From Pseudomonas pharyngis (GTDB lineage: Bacteria; Pseudomonadota; Gammaproteobacteria; Pseudomonadales; Pseudomonadaceae): a stretch of DNA of 64,000 bases. A model generated the notes under the pieces. That model was not told the origin of the DNA and did no database searches. It saw nothing but the letters and a program-made list of their open reading frames with translations. The stretch's first letter is position 1. Each line of letters opens with the position of its first letter. The DNA is taken from the NCBI RefSeq assembly GCF_021602345.1, contig NZ_BQID01000003.1:372001-436000 (forward strand). Reading direction: 5' to 3'. The position numbers were made by a program, and so were the translations under genes. Positions 57,907 to 64,000 of this stretch are shown one piece after another.

Positions 57907-58630
57907 TGAAGTGCATCCCCTTCTTGATACGGACGTGCTGGCCATCAACCAGGTTAGTGAGCGAGTTGCCTTCGTGGCCTTTGGCGTAGGTCACGGTGAA
58001 GTGGGCATTGGGGGCCGGCTGCGCATCCGGGTAGGCCAAGTGCACTACCTCCCAGTACGACAGAGTGTGGGAGTGAACAAACACTGGCTGCGTATTGACG
58101 AAGACCTTGATGTTGATTTCAACCGCAGCAAAGTGCTCCACACCCGGGCGGGCCAGATCGAACAGGTCACGATCCTCGATCAGCTCATCGTCATCGCCCG
58201 GCACCACCAGGAAAATGTCGTACTTCTGCGCGTCAACGCCGGCGAGTTGCTTGAGAGTGCGCCCGGAGATCCGCTGAGCCCCCCAGTCCTGAGCTTGGCC
58301 ATCGATGAAGAAGCGGTAGGAGCGGTCGCTTTTGAAAGCTAAAAATTTCTCAATACCAGCCAGACGCAGATCTGTCGTGCCTCCCGGGCTGAGCAGATCT
58401 AGATGGCCGTTGGTGAGAAGTTGATACAGCAGGTATTCGTCGACCGGACGGAAGCCGGCCTCCTCCAGCACCTGCCGCCCGGTTGGAACGGGGTCAGTAA
58501 TTACGAGAGGCCGGTACTCCAGATTTTCGTTCCCAATCTGAATTTTGTAGGGGCCATGGTCACGTACCTGGCGACCTGCGGCGAGGGCGGCGGCAACGTC
58601 TTCAATCTCTAAGTCGTTCAACTGTGTCAT
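57881..58630 (-). CDS. Multi-ubiquitin-like protein (three Ubl repeats)
   Basis: 249 aa, with GAGGAT before the ATG. Three beta-grasp repeats are visible: about 27-100 (YKIQIGNENLEY...LSPGGTTDLRL), 104-171 (YRFFIDGQAQDW...LIEDRDLFDLA) and 173-244 (NIKVFVNTQPVFV...HVRIKKGMHF). This is the 'multiubiquitin' family (PF14452-like). The C-terminus ends VTPTDKS, with no di-glycine, so either a peptidase trims it or conjugation differs from the usual type. First gene of the operon; three 18-bp palindromes lie upstream. Confidence 0.88.
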   Translation of the reverse strand: MTQLNDLEIEDVAAALAAGRQVRDHGPYKIQIGNENLEYRPLVITDPVPTGRQVLEEAGFRPVDEYLLYQLLTNGHLDLLSPGGTTDLRLAGIEKFLAFKSDRSYRFFIDGQAQDWGAQRISGRTLKQLAGVDAQKYDIFLVVPGDDDELIEDRDLFDLARPGVEHFAAVEINIKVFVNTQPVFVHSHTLSYWEVVHLAYPDAQPAPNAHFTVTYAKGHEGNSLTNLVDGQHVRIKKGMHFNVTPTDKS

Positions 58631-58662
58631 GGATAAATCCTCGCATTTGAACCAGATGAGCC

Positions 58663-58680
58663 GTTGCCTAGCCAGACAAC
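58663..58680. promoter_or_regulatory. Operator copy 1 (18-bp near-palindrome)
   Basis: GTTGCCTAGCCAGACAAC, 33 bp upstream of the multi-Ubl start. Identical to copy 2. Confidence 0.85.
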
Positions 58681-58711
58681 ACTATGGCTCTAAAAAACGA
58701 CCCCGAAGGTC

Positions 58712-58729
58712 GTTGCCTAGCCAGACAAC
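58712..58729. promoter_or_regulatory. Operator copy 2 (18-bp near-palindrome)
   Basis: GTTGCCTAGCCAGACAAC, 49 bp start-to-start from copy 1. Midway in the divergent spacer. Confidence 0.85.
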
Positions 58730-58778
58730 AGTAGACTTCAAAAAAAACCCGCTTATCATGGATCATGAATCGCGAGCT

Positions 58779-58796
58779 GTTGCCTAGCTAGACAAC
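58779..58796. promoter_or_regulatory. Operator copy 3 (18-bp near-palindrome)
   Basis: GTTGCCTAGCTAGACAAC, 67 bp start-to-start from copy 2; the most symmetric copy, palindromic except for one base pair. Nearest the XRE gene. Confidence 0.85.
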
Positions 58797-58842
58797 AGCC
58801 TACTCCCGCCCCAATGGGCATTGCAATAGGTTGGAGAAAATA

Positions 58843-59214
58843 ATGGATTTGGCCGGGTTCATCGCGAGCATGCGTGAACGAAAAGAGCTGAGTTTCCGTG
58901 ACTTGGAGAAGCGGGCAGGTGATCTTGATCACGCCTACATCTGGAGGCTGGAGAAGGGAGATCGGGCGGCTCCGTCAGAGGATGTCGTCGTCCGCCTGAG
59001 CCATGCACTCGAGCTCGACAACCGAGAGAGTGACGTGTTTCGGTTACTGGCCAAGTCCGTGACGGTAGAGAACGCGCTGTATCTCCTAATGCTCGAGCGC
59101 AAGGACATCCCTTGGGAAGACTTCGAGGATGTGGCCACCATGAGCTTCCGGGGCGAACGCCCAAATACCAAAGAAGCCTGGATAAAGCGGATCGAGCTCA
59201 TTCAACAGATGTAG
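58843..59214 (+). CDS. XRE-type helix-turn-helix regulator
   Basis: 123 aa from the ATG at 58843, with GGAG upstream; a TTG four codons earlier is less likely. HTH at about residues 5-60: MDLAGFIASMRERKELSFRD, LEKRAGDLDHAYIWRLEKG, PSEDVVVRLSHALELD. It is divergent from the ubiquitin-like operon and 14 bp before the metallopeptidase gene. It is the obvious candidate to bind the three palindromes. Confidence 0.88.
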   Translation: MDLAGFIASMRERKELSFRDLEKRAGDLDHAYIWRLEKGDRAAPSEDVVVRLSHALELDNRESDVFRLLAKSVTVENALYLLMLERKDIPWEDFEDVATMSFRGERPNTKEAWIKRIELIQQM

Positions 59215-59228
59215 GAACGGAGATTTTC

Positions 59229-60098
59229 ATGGACGAAACCACTGCGGTTTTATTGGCCCGCAAGCTGCTGAAAGACGCCAACGTCACAACGGCGCCAGTT
59301 GATGTTGAGGCATTGGCGCAGTCATTGGGCTTCCAAATCTCCCGGAAAGAGCTCGATGAGGGTGAGGCAGGCTTCACGCTCATACGGCGCGAGAAGAAGT
59401 ACATTTGCGTAAACCAGCAGGACAGCGTAGTGAGGCAACGCTTCACAATTCTCCATGAGATTGCACACCATGTGCTCGATCAACCGTCCAAACATGAGAA
59501 GGTGCCTTCTGACGAACTAGAGCGCTTCACCGGGCGCCCTCCCGAGGAAATTCTGTGCGACATCTTTGCTGCAGAATGCTTGGTGCCATGGCAATTGATC
59601 CAACCGCTCGCGGAACAGAAGGACTTTACGCTGGAGCATCTGACCGAACTGGCTGAGCAGTTCCAGGCTTCCCGCTCCTGCATTGCCTCCAGATTTGCCC
59701 AAGCTTCCAATGATCACTTGGCATTCGTGGTGACCGAAGACGGCATCATCAAATACTCCATCGTTTCTAAGGCACTCAAGGCATCAAGAGTATGGATCAG
59801 CAAAAACGTCGTCCTTCCTAAAAACTCCGCTGCCGCCGAGGCATTGAAGTCGGGTGTCAGCGGGCTTCATGAAGCAGATACGGAAGGTCTGGATTGGAGT
59901 AATAGTGATGACGCTAGGCGGTTCGCCTGCTATGAGCAAGCAACTTATTACGCACCGACCAAACAGACCCAGTCCATCATCATTTTCGATGAGCTTGAAC
60001 AGCGCCCGGCTTCAGCAGGCTATCGTGCCGCCGATGACAACGGTGGTTTGCTGGAGGAGCTCGATGGCTATCCTGGGTGGTCGAAGCCCCGTTACTAA
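59229..60098 (+). CDS. ImmA/IrrE family metallo-endopeptidase
   Basis: 289 aa from the ATG at 59229. Zinc motif HEIAHH (His76, Glu77, His80) in RFTILHEIAHHVLD, with a further acidic ligand probable in CDIFAAECLVPW. ImmA/IrrE enzymes cleave XRE-type repressors on induction, which fits the adjacent XRE gene. The pair may be the switch for the ubiquitin-like operon. Confidence 0.92.
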   Translation: MDETTAVLLARKLLKDANVTTAPVDVEALAQSLGFQISRKELDEGEAGFTLIRREKKYICVNQQDSVVRQRFTILHEIAHHVLDQPSKHEKVPSDELERFTGRPPEEILCDIFAAECLVPWQLIQPLAEQKDFTLEHLTELAEQFQASRSCIASRFAQASNDHLAFVVTEDGIIKYSIVSKALKASRVWISKNVVLPKNSAAAEALKSGVSGLHEADTEGLDWSNSDDARRFACYEQATYYAPTKQTQSIIIFDELEQRPASAGYRAADDNGGLLEELDGYPGWSKPRY

Positions 60099-60388
60099 CC
60101 GCTCCCCCGGCATCTAACAGAGGGTGAGCAGCTAGCGCTCACAAGCTCAAAACTGATATCGCAAGTATGCTTGTCCAACGCGATCTGGCCTGAGCCCGGC
60201 GTTCGATAGGGAACGGTGGTTCCCAGCTCATCTGGCGAGTTCTTCAGGCGTCGCGAAATGAACTGAATCATCGAGTCCGGGAAATACACCAACGCCTCGT
60301 TGAAACCGACCCGTTGCTCGATCAATCTCACCGAGTAATCGCTCCTAATTTGGCTTTTCTTGCGTCGATGAAAGAACGGGCACGTCAA
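60095..60388 (-). CDS. Possible remnant ORF at the island's right end
   Basis: 97 aa. The C-terminal two-thirds look protein-like (GFNEALVYFPDSMIQFISRR, LKNSPDELGTTVPYRTPGSG). Its 3' end overlaps the ImmA/IrrE stop. No family recognised and the start is uncertain; could be a truncated gene next to the att site. Confidence 0.35.
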   Translation of the reverse strand: MTCPFFHRRKKSQIRSDYSVRLIEQRVGFNEALVYFPDSMIQFISRRLKNSPDELGTTVPYRTPGSGQIALDKHTCDISFELVSASCSPSVRCRGSG

Positions 60389-60460
60389 AGGATATTTTTA
60401 GAGGTAGTTGGTTGTACATCATCAAGAAAAGTATTTATAAATCATATGGCTAATAAGATT

Positions 60461-60487
60461 TTCGACTCCTGGTGCCGCACCATACAA
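60461..60487. repeat. attR: degenerate copy of the tRNA-Thr 3' end
   Basis: TTCGACTCCTGGTGCCG followed by CACCATACAA. It differs from the tRNA copy by one T-to-C change and one missing G. It sits after an AT-rich stretch. Confidence 0.85.
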
Positions 60488-60491
60488 AACG

Positions 60492-60518
60492 AAGCCCCTG
60501 CAGAAATGCAGGGGCTTT
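60492..60518 (+). terminator. Terminator just after attR (former tRNA-Thr terminator)
   Basis: AAGCCCCTGCA-GAAA-TGCAGGGGCTTTGTTG. With no plus-strand gene directly upstream now, it fits the original tRNA-Thr tail before insertion. Confidence 0.85.
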
Positions 60519-60553
60519 GTTGTTTCTGGGATTGGTTTTTTCCACCCCAAATG

Positions 60554-60589
60554 AAAAGCCACCGACAGCGATCGCTGTCGGGGGCTTTT
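60554..60589 (-). terminator. Terminator of hicAB
   Basis: On the minus strand, a long stem around the palindrome CCGACAGCGATCGCTGTCGG with a flanking GCC/GGC and TTTT. Confidence 0.85.
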
Positions 60590-60597
60590 CTCCAATC

Positions 60598-61023
60598 TTA
60601 AGCAGCCTCAACCGAAAGCAAAATCCGCCGCCCGAGCTGCTGCAATGCACGCTCGACATTTTCGATCTTGGAGTGATGCAGGAAATCGACTAACCGATCT
60701 ACCTGGGGTCGTTGCACCCCCAACCGACGTGCAAGTTCAGCCTTGCTGACTCCAGACTCCAAAAGCGTATTCCAGAGCCCAACCTTCGCAGCAGTCAGTG
60801 CAGGCAGACGCAAAACAGCGTCACTTTCCTGCTCTCCCACATCACCTGTCGGAATCAACCGGCGATCATCAACGTAGATCGACAATGCCGTTTCCATAGC
60901 ATCAATAGCGCCGTCGAGCGCTTCTTCGAGGGTGTCGCCAGCGGCGTGCATCTCTGGAATTTCTGCGCAGGACAACCAGACACTGCTCGGCTCCTCGTGG
61001 ACTTCCAACGCATATTCGAACAT
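60598..61023 (-). CDS. hicB: HicB-type antitoxin
   Basis: 141 aa from the ATG at 61023, with AGAGGAAA upstream (better than the GTG-type start at 61047). N-terminal RNase-H-like HicB fold (MFEYALEVHEEPSSVWLSCA, EIPEMHAAGDTLEEALDGAI) and C-terminal HTH (SKAELARRLGVQRPQVDRLV). It blocks HicA and represses the operon. It follows hicA by ~30 bp. Confidence 0.95.
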   Translation of the reverse strand: MFEYALEVHEEPSSVWLSCAEIPEMHAAGDTLEEALDGAIDAMETALSIYVDDRRLIPTGDVGEQESDAVLRLPALTAAKVGLWNTLLESGVSKAELARRLGVQRPQVDRLVDFLHHSKIENVERALQQLGRRILLSVEAA

Positions 61024-61054
61024 CACGTTTCCTCTCATGGGGTACAACTGGGTC

Positions 61055-61237
61055 TCAATCCTTGAGGCCCAGTTGTTTGATTATCGATTTTCTCAACCCT
61101 TCGCCTATCTCCTTGGCTCCGTGGTCGGGAAAGACAGTTGATTTGCCATTCAAGGAAACCTTGAAATGACTACCCTTGCCGGTTTGGAACTCGACGCCTT
61201 GGGCTTTCAACCATCGCCGAAACTCGCTGTACTTCAT
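61055..61237 (-). CDS. hicA: HicA-type mRNA interferase toxin
   Basis: 60 aa from the ATG at 61237 (MKYSEFRRWLKAQGVEFQTG); an alternative ATG at 61243 adds two residues. The dsRBD-like fold with the active-site His in GKGSHFKVSLNGK and DHGAKEIGEGLRKSIIKQLG. Full length and apparently functional with HicB. It lies outside the island's attR. Confidence 0.93.
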   Translation of the reverse strand: MKYSEFRRWLKAQGVEFQTGKGSHFKVSLNGKSTVFPDHGAKEIGEGLRKSIIKQLGLKD

Positions 61238-61429
61238 GTGCATCACTCGCTGTTCGGTCGAGCAAATGTGCAACATATTTGTTTCGCATGCAACATAACT
61301 GTTGCACCACACATCTGGAACATCGCTAACCCGCCACCACCTGGCCACGATTGCGCTCTCCCCTTCCCTCAAGCTACCGTCAAACCCGTCGCTGCCAATT
61401 CAGCGACCGGGCCTGAGAACCCGCGTAAG

Positions 61430-61572
61430 ATGCAGGCGCTCCAGCGCCCCAACCCACGTTTGCCGGCGTTTTTTTGTGCCTGCATTTCCGTGCAATGGCG
61501 GCTGTGCGTGGGAGGCTTTCGAGCCTGCCGGGTTCCTGTATCTCCGGTTTCTCAGCCTGCGCATAGCTGCCA
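61430..61572 (+). ncRNA. Structured leader RNA, C4-antisense-like
   Basis: Three RNA helices can be drawn by eye: ATGCAGGCGC (61430) with GTGCCTGCAT (61476); TGGCGGCTGTGCG (61496) with CGCATAGCTGCCA (61560), a 13-bp helix allowing two G-U pairs; and the hairpin AGGCT-TTCG-AGCCT at 61513-61526. A U7 run lies at 61469-61475. The layout and wording remind me of the C4 antisense RNA class of phage P1/P4, which occurs before DUF3077-type genes in Pseudomonas. I have not matched it to the Rfam model. Confidence 0.5.
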
Positions 61573-61627
61573 CCCTTTCGCCTGAGAACGAAGTGGCAGC
61601 GCTCATTTGATACAGGGAGTTTCACAA

Positions 61628-61687
61628 ATGATTAGCATCGATCCGTCCAAAGTCTGCCCTTTCCACCAACCAGCCAACGGTAGGTGA
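61628..61687 (+). CDS. 19-aa leader peptide ORF
   Basis: ATG at 61628, MISIDPSKVCPFHQPANGR then TGA. It has a GGGAG ribosome site upstream and its last codons hold the AGGTGA ribosome site of the next gene (ATG at 61692). The layout suggests coupling. Not a known family. Confidence 0.5.
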   Translation: MISIDPSKVCPFHQPANGR

Positions 61688-61691
61688 AGCC

Positions 61692-61958
61692 ATGACCAAC
61701 CCCCACGACCTAAAAACCCTCGGTCTCACCCATTTTTCCTTCCAGTCCAACCACGCACTGTTCCGCACCAACCCCGGCGTCCCGGTCGTCACCGCCCTCT
61801 CCCACGCCTCGCATCTGCTGCACATCTCCAAACTGCTCACATCAGATACTTCTGCTGCCAACGATCCAGAACTCCACGCTTGCGCCTCGCAATATTTGCA
61901 GGAGTTGAGCAAGGCGCTGGTCGATGACGCGGTCAAAGTGTTGAGTCCGGATCCGTAA
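61692..61958 (+). CDS. DUF6124/DUF3077 family protein
   Basis: 88 aa. It has the small-family features: LTHFSFQSNHALFRTNPGVP at the start, then a helical hairpin (LSHASHLLHISKLLTSD, CASQYLQELSKALVDD). A widespread Pseudomonas accessory protein of unknown role, often several copies per genome. The C4-like RNA and the leader ORF precede it. Confidence 0.8.
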   Translation: MTNPHDLKTLGLTHFSFQSNHALFRTNPGVPVVTALSHASHLLHISKLLTSDTSAANDPELHACASQYLQELSKALVDDAVKVLSPDP

Positions 61959-61969
61959 ATCGTCGCCCA

Positions 61970-62004
61970 CAAAAAAGCCCTCGCATCGCGGCGAGGGCTT
62001 TGTG
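61970..62004. terminator. Bidirectional terminator
   Basis: AAAAAAGCCCTCGC...GCGAGGGCTTTGTG between the convergent DUF6124 and SDR genes. Confidence 0.88.
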
Positions 62005-62016
62005 TTACCGGATCAA

Positions 62017-62727
62017 TCAGTGCCCAGCGCTTTGCCCACCATCCACATGCAGAATCTCGCCGGTCACAAAATTCGCGTTATCGAGATACACCACCGCCTG
62101 CGCAATGTCGTCGATCTCGCCCATGTGTCCAACCGGATGCAGCGCGCCCAGTGCCGCGTGGGTTTCCTCGCCGTGCATCGGTGTCTTGATGATGCCCGGC
62201 GATACCGCGTTCACCCGGATTCCGCGTTTGGCGTATTCGATGGCCAGGGATTTGGTCGCGGCGTTGAGGCCGCCCTTGGTCAGCGACGCGAGGACCGAGG
62301 GTACGCCGTCGATGGCGTGGTCGACCAGGCTGGTGGTGATGTTGACCACGTGGCCCTTGCCCTGTTTTTCCATCTCGGCGATGGCCAGTTGGGTGATGTA
62401 GAAGAAGCCATTGAGGTTGACCGACAGCACTGCGGCGTAGTCTTCCGGGGTGTAGGCGGTGAAAGGTTTGGCGACGAAGATGCCGGCGTTGTTGACCAGG
62501 GTGTCGATACGGCCGAAGCGCGCCACGCCTTCGCTGATTACGCGCTGTGCGGTGGCCGGGTCGCCGATGTCGCCGGCGATGGTCAGGATTTGCGGGTCGT
62601 TCGACGGTTTGATCGAGCGCGAGGTGGCGACGATGTTGTAGCCCAGTTCGCGGAAGGCCTTGACCATGCCTTCGCCCAGACCTTGGGAAGCACCGGTGAT
62701 AACGACAGTTTTTTTCGAATTGCTCAT
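62017..62727 (-). CDS. Short-chain dehydrogenase/reductase
   Basis: 236 aa from the ATG at 62727. Rossmann motif TGASQGLGEG, NNAG (LVNNAGIFVA) and the C-terminal P-G motif VSPGIIKTPM. The catalytic segment reads VPSVLASLTKGGLN: the usual Tyr four positions before the Lys appears to be Ala, so chemistry may be altered. Last of a three-gene run with the DsbA-like and tautomerase genes. Confidence 0.9.
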   Translation of the reverse strand: MSNSKKTVVITGASQGLGEGMVKAFRELGYNIVATSRSIKPSNDPQILTIAGDIGDPATAQRVISEGVARFGRIDTLVNNAGIFVAKPFTAYTPEDYAAVLSVNLNGFFYITQLAIAEMEKQGKGHVVNITTSLVDHAIDGVPSVLASLTKGGLNAATKSLAIEYAKRGIRVNAVSPGIIKTPMHGEETHAALGALHPVGHMGEIDDIAQAVVYLDNANFVTGEILHVDGGQSAGH

Positions 62728-62760
62728 GATGAAATCCTCAATCAATAAGTAGGTGTTGAA

Positions 62761-63405
62761 TCAGGCCGCAGCCAGTTTTTTCAGCATTTGTTCGTAGTAC
62801 TCGACCGATTGCGAACCGGAGACGAGGTGCTTGCCGTTCAGGATCAGCGCGGGCACCGAGTGGATCCCGTGCTGCCGGTAGAACGCCTGCAGTTGCCGCA
62901 CTTCGCTGGCGAATTCATCGTTGGCCAGCACCTTGCGGGCCCTCGCCGCATCCAGTCCCGCTTCGGTCGCCAGACGGATTAGCGTCGGGTGATCGTTGGG
63001 GTTGTCGCCGTCGCGGAAGTAAGCGCGCAGCAGGATCTTTTTCAGTGCGACTTGCCGCCCTTCCTGCGCCGCCCACATCAGCAATCGATGAGCGTCGAAG
63101 GTGTTGTGAAAGTGCGTGCGTTTCTCCAGGTCGAACTCGAAACCGATGGCTTTGCCGCGTTCGATCTGCATCTTCTTGCCGGCGGCGACGTCTTCGGCGG
63201 TGCGGCCGTATTTGCGCATCAGGTGCTGCACGGCCGGTTCGCCTTCGGCGGGCATGTCCGGGTTGAGTTCGAAGGGCTTGTAGGTCAGCTCCACCGAAAT
63301 CTCGCCGACCAGGTTGCCGATCGCCTGCTCCAGCGCTGTTGCCCCGAGTGCGCACCAGGGGCACACCACGTCGGAAACGAAATCGATGGTTACGGTCGGG
63401 GTCAT
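62761..63405 (-). CDS. DsbA/FrnE family oxidoreductase
   Basis: 214 aa with CPWC at residues 15-18 (FVSDVVCPWCALG) and a FrnE-type helical insert (GKAIGFEFDLEKRTHFHNTF), ending with the cis-Pro loop GIHSVPALILNGKHLVSGSQ. No signal peptide, so cytosolic, unlike DsbA. It overlaps the tautomerase stop by 4 bp. Confidence 0.93.
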   Translation of the reverse strand: MTPTVTIDFVSDVVCPWCALGATALEQAIGNLVGEISVELTYKPFELNPDMPAEGEPAVQHLMRKYGRTAEDVAAGKKMQIERGKAIGFEFDLEKRTHFHNTFDAHRLLMWAAQEGRQVALKKILLRAYFRDGDNPNDHPTLIRLATEAGLDAARARKVLANDEFASEVRQLQAFYRQHGIHSVPALILNGKHLVSGSQSVEYYEQMLKKLAAA

Positions 63406-63620
63406 GACTGCCCCCGTTCCGCCAGTTGTCGGCGGTATTCGGTGGTGGTGATGCCGGCGTAGCCCCAGTTATCGGTGTCGACTTCTTCGATCACGATGTG
63501 GGTCAGGTCCGGACGTTTGTTGAGGACGCGCTCCAGGGTTTCGGTGATTTCGGCGATCACCTGAGCTTTCTGCTCACGGGTAACGCCGTCGCGGGTGATG
63601 CGTACGCTGACAAATGGCAT
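63402..63620 (-). CDS. 4-oxalocrotonate tautomerase family protein
   Basis: 72 aa. Pro-2 (the catalytic N-terminal proline after Met removal) in MPFVSVRITRDGVTREQK, and a 4-OT-type core (HIVIEEVDTDNWGYAG). First gene of the run tautomerase - DsbA/FrnE - SDR. The substrate is unknown; the trio suggests a small detoxification or aromatic-related unit. Confidence 0.93.
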   Translation of the reverse strand: MPFVSVRITRDGVTREQKAQVIAEITETLERVLNKRPDLTHIVIEEVDTDNWGYAGITTTEYRRQLAERGQS

Positions 63621-63785
63621 GACGACTACTCCAGTGACCTGCCCTCGGGATGATGGTCAGGTGTTGGAGCTCAATTTAAGCGTGTGCCGGGAGGGGAAAA
63701 AGTAGGGGTGGGGTACTTCATTTGTGAGGTGGTGTAATGAATTGATACACCTACGTCGCTACCACTTACCGCTTGAAGTCTTAGG

Positions 63786-63985
63786 TTGACACATCAAATT
63801 CAGTGGCCGAGAATCGGCCCCAAGAGCGCGAAACCGACTGCCATCAGGTGGCGATAGTCGGCGTTAGGAACCCCGTTGATGACCTGATAATCAGCGTTCG
63901 GGTGAGACCTCTTCTCCCCTGCTTGAGGGAGCACAATATCAAGCAACTTTTTCGTGAAGGGCAGCCTGTTAAGGCTGCCCTTTTT
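63786..63985 (+). ncRNA. Candidate intergenic small RNA
   Basis: A promoter-like TTGACA-N17-GAGAAT (63786-63814), hairpin CCGACT-GCCA...TGGC-GAT-AGTCGG near 63827-63854, a second stem GTTGAT/ATCAGC near 63870-63895, and a perfect terminator AGGGCAGCC...GGCTGCCCTTTTTG (63958-63985). No plus-strand gene precedes the terminator. The opposite strand is an open, protein-like frame, so this call is in competition with a gene tail. Confidence 0.4.
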
Positions 63986-64000
63986 GTTTGGGCCATCGGT
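63800..64000 (-). CDS. Possible 3' end of a gene continuing beyond the window
   Basis: The minus frame is open from the edge to a TGA at 63800 and reads like protein (FTKKLLDIVLPQAGEKRSHP, YRHLMAVGFALLGPILGH). A short internal duplication (NADYQV.../NADYRHL) is present. No start codon lies in the window and no family is recognised. The same DNA contains the structured RNA candidate. Confidence 0.35.
   Translation of the reverse strand, partial: TDGPNKKGSLNRLPFTKKLLDIVLPQAGEKRSHPNADYQVINGVPNADYRHLMAVGFALLGPILGH

Noticed and set aside
53341-60098. CRISPR, BREX or restriction-modification operon in the island
   Set aside because: I saw no direct-repeat array, Cas, methylase or helicase gene; the defence-like content is limited to the ubiquitin-like operon and its regulators.
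61166-61585. 139-codon plus frame overlapping hicA and the C4-like RNA (Ash/Icd-like)
   Set aside because: It runs over the hicA coding region and the structured RNA. It is the kind of spurious ORF expected from C4-type RNA regions.

Overview
The window is a chromosomal segment of a fluorescent Pseudomonas (P. fluorescens group). The evidence is high GC and codon use, the gene order glnA / ntrB-ntrC / trmL / secB-grxC-rhodanese-gpmI-envC-ctpA / hisBHAF / asmA-mutY-yggX as I recall it from pseudomonads, and two 90-bp REPIN elements of the GTGGGAGCGRGCYTGCTCGCGA type typical of this group.

Left half (1-35.5 kb) is mostly core genome. It holds a large DUF2339 membrane protein cut by the window edge, glycogen phosphorylase, a YkgJ cysteine-cluster protein, typA/bipA, thiI and glnA with a clear sigma-54 promoter. 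Next come a MORN-like secreted protein, two paralogous DUF4124 proteins and ntrB-ntrC preceded by NtrC-type palindromes. After a short triplicated repeat come trmL, secB, grxC, rhodanese, gpmI, an EnvC-like LytM factor, ctpA and a polysaccharide deacetylase. A Vps62-like protein, a solute-binding protein, the his cluster, an OFA-type transporter and asmA-mutY-yggX follow, ending at tRNA-Phe.

Middle (35.5-48.9 kb) is mixed. Directly after tRNA-Phe is a frameshifted Fe(II)/2-oxoglutarate dioxygenase of the clavaminate synthase/TauD type next to a TauE/SafE permease. Then come a small secreted protein, a YhcG-type PDDEXK nuclease, an alpha/beta hydrolase, a tandem pair of small Lys-rich proteins, gabP, a polar amino-acid ABC transporter, and two methyltransferases.

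Right part (48.9-60.5 kb) is an integrative island in tRNA-Thr(UGU). A P4-type integrase lies just inside the intact tRNA, and a degenerate copy of the tRNA 3' end at 60461-60487 marks the far end, followed by what looks like the original tRNA terminator. The cargo is the most interesting part of the window. It is a bacterial ubiquitin-like conjugation operon on the minus strand: a three-repeat multi-ubiquitin-like protein, a fused DUF6791-ThiF (E1-like) protein and a DUF6527 Cys-rich protein. Downstream are a small unknown ORF, a hairpin terminator and a 722-aa protein with a papain-like Cys-His-Asp arrangement. An XRE regulator plus ImmA/IrrE metallopeptidase pair is transcribed divergently, and the shared 212-bp spacer carries three copies of an 18-bp near-palindrome. 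The island also carries a second tyrosine recombinase with a small partner, a 167-bp MITE-like element, a decayed ORF, and a cluster of DnaA-box-like repeats.

The last 3.5 kb, outside the island, holds a HicA-HicB pair, a structured C4-like RNA upstream of a leader peptide and a DUF6124/DUF3077-type protein, a tautomerase-DsbA-SDR operon, and an edge segment that could be a structured sRNA or the 3' end of another gene.
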